64,000 bases of DNA. Source: Mesorhizobium sp. (lineage in GTDB: Bacteria; Pseudomonadota; Alphaproteobacteria; Rhizobiales; Rhizobiaceae). Shown here piece after piece: positions 36,394-44,440 of this stretch (position 1 is its first letter; each line of letters begins with the position of its first letter). A program made the position numbers and the translations under genes. The notes under the pieces are model-generated. The model was not told where the DNA came from. It saw nothing but the letters and a program-made list of their open reading frames with translations, and did no database searches. The stretch is from NCBI GenBank assembly GCA_004020315.1, contig SAQG01000024.1, positions 1 through 64,000 on the forward strand, written 5' to 3'.

Positions 36394-37698
36394 GTGACTG
36401 ACAAGAATGGGTTTTTCGATCTCTCCAAAACCGGCCTCACCCGCCGCACGGCGCTCAAGGGGTTGGCCGCAGGCGCCGGCCTCGCCGTCGCGCCTGGGTT
36501 CGTGCGCTACAGCCAGGCGCAGAGCTCGGCTCCGATAAAGATCGGCTTCCAGTCCCACCGCACCGGCATCGGCGCCGCGTACGGCCGCTGGTACGAGAGG
36601 ACCACCGCCGCCGCGGTCAAGGCGATCAACGAAGCCGGCGGCATCAACGGCCGGCCGGTCGAGGTGATCATCGAGGATGACGGCACCGATCCCGGCCGCG
36701 GCGCCGAAGTGGTCGGCAAGTTCGCCACCCAGCACAAGACCGACATTGTCTACGGCACGCTGTTTTCACATGTCGTCATTGGCTCGGCGCCGGCCGCCGG
36801 CGAGGCCAAGATGCCTTATTTTGTCGTCAGCGAAGGCCACCATGTCGCCTCGACCAAGCTCAACCGCTACGTCTTCCAGCCCGGCATCACCGACGTGAAG
36901 AGCCAGATCCAGGCGATGGCGCCGTGGATCGCGGCCAATGCCGGCAAGAAGGTGACGCAGATATTCCCCGATTTCGCCTTCGGCTATGACCATCGCGACT
37001 ATCTGCCGCCGGCGCTGAAGGCGCAGGGCGCCGAAGTCATTGCCCAGATCGCCATCCCGCCGACGGAATCGTCCTTCACCAAATATTTTCCGCAGATCCC
37101 AGCCGAAACCGAGGTTATCTACCACGTCATGGTCGGCCCGGCGGTGCTCACCTTCGTCAAGGAACTCGGCGAGTTCTATGGCTCCAACCGGCCGCAGCTG
37201 TTCGGCTTCATCGATTCGCTCGAAGCCACCGACATCAACAGCCCTGGCCTCGAATTCCTCGACGGCAGCCACTTCTGGGAAGGCTCGCCGCGCTACGCAC
37301 AGCCCGATGATTCCGCCGCGCAGAAGGCTTATCGCGCCGCCGTCGGCATCGACGACAATGGTGCCGCCGTCGGCGATCCGAAGGATGTCTCCACCGCCGC
37401 GCACATGTTCGGCTGCTGGGAAACGCTCTATGTCGTGAAAAAGGCGATGGAGGATGCCGGCTACAAGGGTCCGGAAGACCGCGCCAAGCTGGTCGAGGCG
37501 ACCGAGGCCCTCACCGAATTCGCCGAGGGCCCCGAGCATCCGCAGGGGCCGAAGACCTTCAACGGCAAGATCCACCAGTGTTTTGGCATCCAGAACATCT
37601 CCAAGGTCGAAGGCGGCCGGCTGAACGTCGTCCACAAGACCAAGATCGAGGACGGCCTCTACGAGCCGGAAGGGGATTACACGACCCAGCCGCTGTGA
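36394..37698 (+). CDS. Branched-chain/aromatic-type ABC transporter substrate-binding protein
   Basis: A 434-residue periplasmic binding protein of the LivJ/UrtA-like fold. I start at GTG 36394, preceded by AAGGGGAAC. It carries a twin-arginine-type leader (LTRRTALKGLAAGAGLAVAP), then IKIGFQSHRTGIGAAYGRWYERTTA. Many relatives in this subgroup bind amides, aromatic or heterocyclic acids rather than leucine. It leads a five-gene transporter operon next to a putative nicotinate-type catabolic operon, so a pyridine carboxylate ligand is a reasonable guess. Confidence 0.9.
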   Translation: MTDKNGFFDLSKTGLTRRTALKGLAAGAGLAVAPGFVRYSQAQSSAPIKIGFQSHRTGIGAAYGRWYERTTAAAVKAINEAGGINGRPVEVIIEDDGTDPGRGAEVVGKFATQHKTDIVYGTLFSHVVIGSAPAAGEAKMPYFVVSEGHHVASTKLNRYVFQPGITDVKSQIQAMAPWIAANAGKKVTQIFPDFAFGYDHRDYLPPALKAQGAEVIAQIAIPPTESSFTKYFPQIPAETEVIYHVMVGPAVLTFVKELGEFYGSNRPQLFGFIDSLEATDINSPGLEFLDGSHFWEGSPRYAQPDDSAAQKAYRAAVGIDDNGAAVGDPKDVSTAAHMFGCWETLYVVKKAMEDAGYKGPEDRAKLVEATEALTEFAEGPEHPQGPKTFNGKIHQCFGIQNISKVEGGRLNVVHKTKIEDGLYEPEGDYTTQPL

Positions 37699-37737
37699 GC
37701 TTAGCTGTTTTAGCCGTAGTGCGCTTCGAGCGATCCC

Positions 37738-37772
37738 CCTCTGTCCTGCTGGACAGTCCGGCAGGACAGAGG
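37738..37772. repeat. Copy of the CTGTCCTGC/GCAGGACAG dispersed repeat
   Basis: CCTCTGTCCTGC (37738-37749) pairs perfectly with GCAGGACAGAGG (37761-37772). It is a short version of the element at 1-157, placed in the gap between the binding-protein gene and the first permease, where it could act as an intercistronic hairpin. Confidence 0.8.
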
Positions 37773-37808
37773 CGGGTGCGCTTCGCACCTGCCTTGGGCG
37801 CATAATCG

Positions 37809-38690
37809 ATGCACTTCGGACCGCATCTTCTCCTCGCTGCCCTCGAGGGCCTCGTCACCTCCGCCGTGCTGGCGCTGACGGCGCTCGGGCTGTCGCTGGT
37901 GTTCGGCGTCATGCGCGTCGTCAATGTCGCCCATGGCGAGTTCTTCATGCTGGGCGCGGTCCTCGCCTGGGCGATCTCCACGGCGATATCGGGCCACCCG
38001 GCGCTCAGTTTTCTGGCGGCCCTCGTGCTGGCGCCGCTCATCGTCGGCCTGATCGCGCTCGTCTCCGAACGGCTGGTGCTGCGCCGGCTGAATTACAATC
38101 CGGAAGCCACAATCGTCGCCACTATCGGCATGCTCTACATCATCCAGCAACTGGCGCTGACCTTCTACGGTCCGGAGGCACGGCCGGTGGAGCCGCCCTT
38201 CAGCTACCGCATTCTTTTGCCGTGGTTCGGCTACTCCGGCTACAAGCTGTCGATCATCGCCGCATCCGCGCTTTTGCTCGTTGCGACGTGGTTCGTGCTG
38301 ACGCGTACGAAAATCGGCCTCGTCATGCGCGCCACGCAATACGACAGCGAAACGGCGCAGGCCTTCGGCATTCCGGTCGACCGCGTCTATGCGGGCGTCT
38401 TCGCGCTCGGCGCTATGCTGGCGGCGGTGGCCGCGGTGCTGATCGTGCCAATCAGCCAGGCGCATTATCTGATGGGGCAGGACCCGCTGCTGCTGTCCTT
38501 CATCGTCGTCATCATAGGTGGCCTCGGCTCGCTGCGCGGCACCGTCGTCGCTGCCGTGCTCATCGGCCTGTCGGACGGCATCATCTCGGTGTTCTTCTCG
38601 CCGACGCTGGCCAAGATCATCGCAACGCTGCTGGTTGCCATGGTGCTGGTGTTCCGGCCGCAAGGCCTGTTCGGGACGGCATCGCGATGA
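37809..38690 (+). CDS. Branched-chain-type ABC transporter permease (LivH family)
   Basis: A 293-residue permease with about eight spans and the LivH signatures ALTALGLSLVFGVMRVVNVAHGEFFMLGA near the N-terminus and IVVIIGGLGSLRGTVVAAVLIG near the C-terminus. Its stop overlaps the LivM-type gene (ATGA). Confidence 0.93.
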   Translation: MHFGPHLLLAALEGLVTSAVLALTALGLSLVFGVMRVVNVAHGEFFMLGAVLAWAISTAISGHPALSFLAALVLAPLIVGLIALVSERLVLRRLNYNPEATIVATIGMLYIIQQLALTFYGPEARPVEPPFSYRILLPWFGYSGYKLSIIAASALLLVATWFVLTRTKIGLVMRATQYDSETAQAFGIPVDRVYAGVFALGAMLAAVAAVLIVPISQAHYLMGQDPLLLSFIVVIIGGLGSLRGTVVAAVLIGLSDGIISVFFSPTLAKIIATLLVAMVLVFRPQGLFGTASR

Positions 38691-39649
38691 AGGAGGCTTC
38701 ACCGGCAAAAGCCTACGCGTTGCATCTGGGCGTCATCGCCCTGCTGTTCGCCCTAAGCTTCGTTCTGCCCGAATATCACCACGGGCTGCTCGCCCGCATC
38801 ATGGTGCTGGCGGTCTTCGCCATGGGCTACAACATGTTATTTGGCTATGTCGGGCTGCTCAGCCTCGGCCACGCCATGTTCTTTTCGGCCGGGCTCTACG
38901 GCGCCGGCCTTGCCGTCATCCATCTCGGCTGGAGCGTGCCGGCCGCCTTTGCCGCCGGCCTTGCCTGCGGCGCGCTTCTCGCGCTGGTGATCGGCGTGCT
39001 GGCGCTGCGCACTTCCGGCGTCGCCTTCATGATCGTCACCATGATGTTCGCGCAGGTGTTTTATCTCATAATCCTCTATTTCGCGGCCTGGACCGGCGGC
39101 GACCAGGGCCTGGTCGTGCCGCAGTCCGCGCGTGTGCTTGTCTTAGGCGACACGTCGCTCGGCCTCACCAATCCGACCGTGCGCTACATGAGCGCGCTCG
39201 TCCTGTTCTCGATCGTGCTGCTGGTGGCGCTCGTCATCGTCCGCTCCAGGTATGGCCGTGTGCTGGTCGCCATTCGCGAAAACGAGGAGCGGACCAAGAT
39301 GCTCGGCTACGACACGTTTTCCAACAAGCTCGCCGCGGTCGTCGTCTCCGGCACCATCTGTGCTGCTTCGGGCGCCGCCTACGCGCTGCTGTTCGGTTAT
39401 GTCGGCTCGACCTTCGCCTCCGTGCAATATTCCATCCTGCCGCTGCTCTGGGTGCTGCTCGGCGGTGCTGCGACCACGCTCGGTCCGCTGATCGGCACGC
39501 TGTTCATGTACTATGTCGTCGACATCACCAGCGGCTACACCTCGGCCTATCTGCTGATCGTCGGCATCGCTCTCATCCTGCTGGTGCTGTTCTTCCCCAG
39601 GGGCATTCTCGGCACCATCCGCCAGCGCTGGCTCGGATGGCTGCCATGA
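38687..39649 (+). CDS. Branched-chain-type ABC transporter permease (LivM family)
   Basis: A 320-residue permease with LivM signatures GYVGLLSLGHAMFFSAGLYGAG, LRTSGVAFMIVTMMFAQ and the cytosolic loop GRVLVAIRENEERTKMLGYD. Its start overlaps the LivH-type stop and its stop overlaps the ATPase start, so the operon is translationally coupled throughout. Confidence 0.94.
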   Translation: MKEASPAKAYALHLGVIALLFALSFVLPEYHHGLLARIMVLAVFAMGYNMLFGYVGLLSLGHAMFFSAGLYGAGLAVIHLGWSVPAAFAAGLACGALLALVIGVLALRTSGVAFMIVTMMFAQVFYLIILYFAAWTGGDQGLVVPQSARVLVLGDTSLGLTNPTVRYMSALVLFSIVLLVALVIVRSRYGRVLVAIRENEERTKMLGYDTFSNKLAAVVVSGTICAASGAAYALLFGYVGSTFASVQYSILPLLWVLLGGAATTLGPLIGTLFMYYVVDITSGYTSAYLLIVGIALILLVLFFPRGILGTIRQRWLGWLP

Positions 39650-40371
39650 TGCCGCTGCTGACGACCAAAGGCCTGTCCCGCAATTTCGGCGGCCTGCGCG
39701 CCGTCGACGGTGTCGACTTCGCACTCATGCCGGGCGAGATTCGCGCCGTCATCGGCCCCAACGGCGCGGGCAAGACCACCTTCGTCAGCCTGGTCAGCGG
39801 CCGCATACAGCCGTCCTCGGGCATGATCGTCTTCGACGGCGGCGACATCACCAACCTTCCGGCCTACGCCAGGGTCCGCCTCGGCATCGCCTACACTTTC
39901 CAGATCACCAGCGTCTTTGCCAATCTCACCGCTTACGACAACGTCGCGCTGCCGGTGCAGCGCACGCTGACCGATGGCCGCTCGAAAGGCGCCGTGTATG
40001 CCGGCGCCATGGCGGCGCTCGAGCGCACCGGCCTTGCCGACCGCGCCCATATGCCGGCCGGTCAACTGTCCTATGGCCATCAGCGCCTGCTCGAAGTGGC
40101 CATGGGGCTGGCGCTGAAACCGCGCCTGCTGATTCTCGACGAGCCGACGCAGGGGCTGGCCGACAGCGAGATCGACAATTTCATCGGGCTGGTGCGCGAG
40201 ATCGCCAAAGGCGCCACCGTGCTTCTGATCGAGCACAACATGCCGGTGGTCATGCAGCTTGCCGACCGCATCACCGTCTTCAACGCCGGCAGGATCCTGG
40301 CCGAAGGCACGCCCGAGCATATCCGCGCCAACGCCGAGGTGCAGGACGCTTATCTCGGGACGACCCCATGA
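39646..40371 (+). CDS. Branched-chain-type ABC transporter ATPase (LivG family)
   Basis: A 241-residue ATPase with Walker A IGPNGAGKTTF, the LivG-type FQITSVFANLTAYDN Q-loop, signature LSYGHQRLLEVAMGLA (GH replacing the usual GQ), Walker B LLILDEPTQGLAD and H-loop LIEHNMPVVM. It pairs with the LivF-type ATPase that overlaps its 3' end. Confidence 0.94.
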   Translation: MMPLLTTKGLSRNFGGLRAVDGVDFALMPGEIRAVIGPNGAGKTTFVSLVSGRIQPSSGMIVFDGGDITNLPAYARVRLGIAYTFQITSVFANLTAYDNVALPVQRTLTDGRSKGAVYAGAMAALERTGLADRAHMPAGQLSYGHQRLLEVAMGLALKPRLLILDEPTQGLADSEIDNFIGLVREIAKGATVLLIEHNMPVVMQLADRITVFNAGRILAEGTPEHIRANAEVQDAYLGTTP

Positions 40372-41087
40372 CTGAAACGCGGTCTGAAGCACTGACCGTC
40401 TCCGGGCTCGACTGCTTCTACGGCGAGGTCCAGGTGCTCTACGGTCTCGACCTCGTGCTCAACAAGGGCGAAGTGCTTTGCCTGTTCGGCCGCAACGGCG
40501 CCGGCAAGACGACGACGCTGAAGGCGATCATGGGCCTCGTTCCCTCACGCTCCGGCTCGATCAGGCTCGACGGCAAGGAACTGACCGGCCTGCCCGCGCA
40601 CGACGTGCCGAAGGCAGGCGTCGCCTATGTGCCGCAGGGCAGGCGGCTGTTCGCCGAGATGACGGTGGCGGAAAACATCGAGATCGGCCTGATGGCGCGC
40701 GGTAAGGGCAAAGCGACGCGCGAAAACGTGCTCGACCTTTTCCCGCTGCTGCGCCAGCGGCTGAGACAACGCTCCGGCACGCTGTCGGGCGGCGAGCAGC
40801 AGATGCTGGCCATGGCGCGGGCCCTGTGTCTCGAACCGCAGGTGCTTCTGCTCGACGAGCCGACCGAAGGGTTGATGCCGTCGATGATCGCCAGGATCCG
40901 CGAGACCGTGTCGAAGCTGCGCGACCTTGGCGTTTCGACGATCCTGGTCGAGCAGCGGGTCGATGCCGTGCTGTCGGTCGCCGATCGGGTCTCGTTCATC
41001 GAAAACGGCCGCAACCGCGAGACCGTCGATGTCGAGGAGCTCCGCGCCGATCCGTCGGCGGTCCGCCGCTATGTCGGCGTTGGCTGA
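40368..41087 (+). CDS. Branched-chain-type ABC transporter ATPase (LivF family)
   Basis: A 239-residue ATPase with Walker A FGRNGAGKTTTLKAIMG, YVPQGRRLFAEMTV, signature LSGGEQQMLAMARALC and Walker B LLLDEPTEGLMPSM. It completes the transporter. The antiporter gene is convergent, and its stop codon begins at the next base. Confidence 0.94.
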   Translation: MTETRSEALTVSGLDCFYGEVQVLYGLDLVLNKGEVLCLFGRNGAGKTTTLKAIMGLVPSRSGSIRLDGKELTGLPAHDVPKAGVAYVPQGRRLFAEMTVAENIEIGLMARGKGKATRENVLDLFPLLRQRLRQRSGTLSGGEQQMLAMARALCLEPQVLLLDEPTEGLMPSMIARIRETVSKLRDLGVSTILVEQRVDAVLSVADRVSFIENGRNRETVDVEELRADPSAVRRYVGVG

Positions 41088-42518
41088 TCAGCGAAAGAAC
41101 AGAAAACCCGCGATCAGGAATATCGGGATCAGCACCGCGCCCGACCACGCCATGTAGCCGAAGAAGCCCGGCATCTTCACGCCGCGATGTCTGGCAATGG
41201 CGTAAACCATGAAATTCGGCGCATTGCCGATATAGGTGTTGGCGCCCATGAACACCGCGCCGGCTGAGATCGCTGCCAGCGTCGAGGCGAAGGTGGTCAT
41301 AAGATACTGCGGATCGCCGCCGGCGAGCTCGAAGAACACCAGATAGGTCGGCGCATTGTCAAGGAAAGATGACAGCGCTCCGGTCATCCAGAAATAGGCG
41401 AGGTCGTTGGGCTCGCCCGTGGGCGAGCTGACCAGCGAGACCAGCGGCGCCAGTGCGCCGTTGGCGCCGGCCCTGAGAATGGCGATGACCGGCACGATGC
41501 AGATGAAGATGCCGGCGAACAGTTTCGCCACCTCGGCGATTGGCTCCCAGTGGAAGTTGTTCGCCTGCCTGTGGCTCTTTCGGGAGACGCCGAGCGAAAG
41601 GAAGGCAAGCGCCAGGATAATGGCATCGCGCACGAGGTTCTGCAATTCAAGGCTCACGCCCTGGACGGAGAAAGCCACACCCGGCTTCCAGGTCGCGGAA
41701 AGCAGGATCGCGCCGATCACACCGGCCAGCAGCGGGACGTTGGGCAGGCCTTGGATGCGTATCTTCGTGTCCGGTGTCGGATCCTTGATCTTCGGCGCGC
41801 CAGCCTCGCGGCGATGCAGGATGATGTCCAAGGCCAGGAAGACGGCCAGCACCAAGCCGCCGACGAACAATGTCTCCTGATAGAGATTCGTGGTGGTCCA
41901 GAAGAAATCGACGCCGCGCAGAAAGCCGACGAACAGCGGCGGATCGCCGAGCGGCGTCAGCGAGCCGCCGATGTTGGACACCAGGAAAATGAAGAAGATG
42001 ACGACATGGGCGTTGAACGGCCGGTTGTCGTTGGCGCGCAGGATCGGCCGGATCAGGATCATCGAGGCGCCGGTCGTCCCGATGACCGAGGCGAGCATTG
42101 CCCCGATCAGCAGCAATCCGGCATTTACCAGCGGTGTGCCGTGGATGTTGCCGGCGACGAGGATGCCGCCCGAAATGGTGAACAGCGCAAACAGAAGAAT
42201 GATGAACGACATGTATTCGGTGAGCAGCGTATGCAGTACCGCCTCTGTGGCCGAAGGCATGCCGAACGCTACCGCCAGCGGCACGACCGCAAGGGCCGCC
42301 CAGAAGAAGGTAATCTTGCCGTAGTGATGCTCCCAGACATGGTGGAAAAGCAATGGCCCGGTGGCGATCGACAAAAGCAGGCCGGCAAAGGGCAGCGCCC
42401 ACCACAGCGACATTGTTTCGCCCGGCAGCTCGTGAGCCTCGGCTGCAAGCGCTATTCCCGGAAACAGGGTTGCGACTGCTACCACAGCGCCCGCCGTCAA
42501 AGCCGCCGCAAACCGCAT
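41088..42518 (-). CDS. NhaD-type sodium:proton antiporter (ion transporter superfamily)
   Basis: A 476-residue membrane protein with a signal-like N-terminus (MRFAAALTAGAVVAVATLFPGIALA) and about twelve spans. SNIGGSLTPLGDPPLFVGFLRG and SSFLDNAPTYLVFFELAGGD are hallmark segments of NhaD/citrate-transporter-like proteins, the Asp residues being ion-binding candidates. I start at ATG 42518 with AGAGGGGG upstream; the longer frame is not coding. It lies between the heterocycle-type importer and pncA and might exchange ions or organic anions for either. Confidence 0.87.
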   Translation of the reverse strand: MRFAAALTAGAVVAVATLFPGIALAAEAHELPGETMSLWWALPFAGLLLSIATGPLLFHHVWEHHYGKITFFWAALAVVPLAVAFGMPSATEAVLHTLLTEYMSFIILLFALFTISGGILVAGNIHGTPLVNAGLLLIGAMLASVIGTTGASMILIRPILRANDNRPFNAHVVIFFIFLVSNIGGSLTPLGDPPLFVGFLRGVDFFWTTTNLYQETLFVGGLVLAVFLALDIILHRREAGAPKIKDPTPDTKIRIQGLPNVPLLAGVIGAILLSATWKPGVAFSVQGVSLELQNLVRDAIILALAFLSLGVSRKSHRQANNFHWEPIAEVAKLFAGIFICIVPVIAILRAGANGALAPLVSLVSSPTGEPNDLAYFWMTGALSSFLDNAPTYLVFFELAGGDPQYLMTTFASTLAAISAGAVFMGANTYIGNAPNFMVYAIARHRGVKMPGFFGYMAWSGAVLIPIFLIAGFLFFR

Positions 42519-42559
42519 AGAGCCCCCTCTGGAATTGTGTCGAAGGCGATTGGTGATGT

Positions 42560-43159
42560 TCAAGCCAGCGTCACGCCGGCATCGCGCATTCGGTTCAGCA
42601 TCGTCTCGAGTGAGCCATTGAGATTGATGCCGCGGCAGGCGTCGAGCCGCACTGTCGTGTGGAAGCCTTGCTCGACCGCATCGAGTGCCGAAAAGGCGAC
42701 GCAATAATCGGTCGCCAGGCCGACCAGGGTCAGCGTGTCGATGCCACGCTCCTTGAGATACCCGGCAAGGCCGGTCGGCGTCGTCCGATCGTTCTCGAAG
42801 AAAGCCGAATAGCTGTCGATCTCCGGGTGGAAACCCTTGCGGATCACCAGTTCGGCCTTGGTCCAGGCCAGGCCCGAATGGAAATCCGAACCCAGGCTGC
42901 CCTGTATGCAGTGGTCCGGCCACAGCGTCTGCTGGCCGTAAGGCATCTCAATCGTTTCGAACGGCTGCTTGCCGGGATGGCTGGAGGCAAAGCTCGAATG
43001 GCCGGCGGGATGCCAGTCCTGCGTCAGCACGACATGTTCGGTCCGCCGGATCAGATCGTTGATCAGTGGCACGATCTCGTCGCCGCCGGCCACCGCCAGC
43101 GCGCCGCCCGGGCAGAAATCGTTCTGCAGGTCGATGATAACAAGCGCTTCGTCGGCCAT
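42560..43159 (-). CDS. pncA: Nicotinamidase (isochorismatase-fold)
   Basis: A 199-residue cysteine hydrolase that converts nicotinamide to nicotinate. The catalytic triad is visible as Asp10 (IIDLQNDFCPGG), Lys108 (ELVIRKGF) and Cys153 (ATDYCVAFSALDA), and the metal site as Asp48, His50 and His54 (TQDWHPAGHSSF). GGGAGG precedes the ATG at 43159. It is divergent from the molybdenum hydroxylase operon, so its nicotinate product could go either to NAD salvage through pncB or to catabolism. Confidence 0.94.
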   Translation of the reverse strand: MADEALVIIDLQNDFCPGGALAVAGGDEIVPLINDLIRRTEHVVLTQDWHPAGHSSFASSHPGKQPFETIEMPYGQQTLWPDHCIQGSLGSDFHSGLAWTKAELVIRKGFHPEIDSYSAFFENDRTTPTGLAGYLKERGIDTLTLVGLATDYCVAFSALDAVEQGFHTTVRLDACRGINLNGSLETMLNRMRDAGVTLA

Positions 43160-43359
43160 GGAGCCTCCCTCTTGTTTGTCCCGGAGGCATGACCCGAACC
43201 GGAAGTCTGCCAAAACGTGGAATCCGGTGTTCGAGCCCACCGAAATGCCGCTGACGCAACGGATGCAGAAACTTGACCAGATGGCCGGCTGCGTCAACTC
43301 CAACGGCGTAACAAATGCGTGCCGTCGCGCCGATGCCGGCGCCGGCGCAAACTCTGGCT

Positions 43360-43387
43360 TTGACAATTCCTGCTGGCTTGATATCAT
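43360..43387 (+). promoter_or_regulatory. Putative sigma-70 promoter of the heterocycle operon
   Basis: TTGACA at 43360-43365 and TATCAT at 43382-43387 are separated by 16 bases. Transcription would begin near 43394, about 80 bases before the first gene. Confidence 0.55.
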
Positions 43388-43401
43388 TTGCATACGAATG
43401 A
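43384..43401. promoter_or_regulatory. Imperfect palindromic operator overlapping the -10 box
   Basis: TCATTTGCATACGAATGA has outer arms TCATT/AATGA that match perfectly and 14 of 18 positions symmetric. Its size and position suit repression by a MarR-family protein, and the last gene of this operon encodes one. Confidence 0.55.
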
Positions 43402-43475
43402 ATTTGACCGGATGCCGGAAGGATCCGTCGGGAACCCTTTTCTGGGAAGGCCCATTTTTTTGGGAAGGCAAGCGC

Positions 43476-44339
43476 GTGATCCGTTACGCGAAACCCACCA
43501 CGGTCGACGAGGCGCTCGCGTTGCTTAGCGAGGCTCCGTGGCGCATCCTCGCCGGCGGCACCGATTTCTACCCGGCACAAGGGGCCAAGCCTTTCCGCGA
43601 AAATGTCCTCGACATCAACGGTCTGGCAACGCTGCGCGGCATCGCTGAAACCGACAGCCATTGGATCGTCGGCGCGCGCACGACCTGGTCCGATCTCGTC
43701 CGTCATCCGCTGCCGGCGGCTTTCGATGCGCTGAAGCAGGCGGCGCGGGAAGTCGGCTCCGTGCAGATCCAGAACGTCGCCTCGGTCGCCGGCAATCTCT
43801 GTAATGCCTCTCCGGCCGCCGACGGCGTGCCGGCGCTGCTCGTGCTTGATGCCGAGGTCGAACTGCGCTCGCTGGCGATGGTCCGCCATCTGCCGCTGGA
43901 AAAATTCATCCTGGGAAACCGCCGCACGGAACTGCAGCCGGGCGAAATGGTCACCGCCATCCGCGTGCCGAAAAACGCGGCCACCGGCACGTCGGCTTTT
44001 GTGAAGCTCGGCGCGCGCCGCTATCTCGTCATTTCCATCGCCATGGCGGCGGCCCGCTTGACCATTAAGGATGGCGTCGTCAGCAACGCCGCCGTCGCCG
44101 TCGGCGCCTGTTCGGCGGTCGCCAGGCGTCTTGCAAGTGTCGAAGCAGCTTTGCGCAGCCTCCCGGTCAACGACGCTCTCGTCGGTGCGGTGCAGTCCGC
44201 ACCGATGGACGAGCTTTCGCCGATCGACGATGTGCGCGGCAGCGCCGAATACCGGCTGGACGCGGCGCGCGAGATCGTCGCCCGCGCCGTGCTCGGTGCC
44301 GCGGGTCACGCGCCAACGGAAAGGGTGGCGGCGGCATGA
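43476..44339 (+). CDS. Molybdenum hydroxylase FAD-binding subunit (CO dehydrogenase medium-chain type)
   Basis: A 287-residue FAD-domain protein that passes electrons from the Fe-S/Mo subunit. It begins VIRYAKPTTVDEALALLSE and has the FAD-binding loops ILAGGTDFYP and GSVQIQNVASVAGNLCNASPAADGVPALLVL. I choose GTG 43476, preceded by GGGAAGG; ATG 43399 is an alternative with no family support. Its stop overlaps the start of the fused subunit (ATGA). Confidence 0.9.
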   Translation: MIRYAKPTTVDEALALLSEAPWRILAGGTDFYPAQGAKPFRENVLDINGLATLRGIAETDSHWIVGARTTWSDLVRHPLPAAFDALKQAAREVGSVQIQNVASVAGNLCNASPAADGVPALLVLDAEVELRSLAMVRHLPLEKFILGNRRTELQPGEMVTAIRVPKNAATGTSAFVKLGARRYLVISIAMAAARLTIKDGVVSNAAVAVGACSAVARRLASVEAALRSLPVNDALVGAVQSAPMDELSPIDDVRGSAEYRLDAAREIVARAVLGAAGHAPTERVAAA

Positions 44340-44440
44340 GCAAAGCTCAGACTGACATGACCGAAGCTCGGCCTGGCATGAGCAAAGCTCAGCCTGGCAT
44401 GAGCGGAGCTCAGCCTGGCATGAGCGGAGCTCAGCCTGGC
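44336..44440 (+). repeat. Five 21-bp tandem repeats, each beginning with an in-frame ATG
   Basis: Units start at 44336, 44357, 44378, 44399 and 44420 and encode MSKAQTD, MTEARPG, MSKAQPG, MSGAQPG and MSGAQPG; the last two are nearly identical in DNA. A sixth ATG (44441) starts MSMERADIAF, where the conserved domain begins. Any of six start codons could be used. Confidence 0.9.

Larger units (their letters stand above)
43160..43475. other. Intergenic region between pncA and the hydroxylase operon
   Basis: These 316 bases form the divergent control region. An open frame runs through it in phase with the downstream gene but its translation is unlike any family and the GTG at 43476 is the better start. 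The promoter and operator described in the next two entries lie here. Near 43438-43470 the sequence TGGGAAGGC is directly repeated. Confidence 0.6.

Noticed and set aside
42969..43475. N-terminal extension of the FAD subunit into the pncA region
   Set aside because: The translation has no family similarity, overlaps pncA on the other strand, and covers the promoter and operator; GTG 43476 has the better ribosome site.
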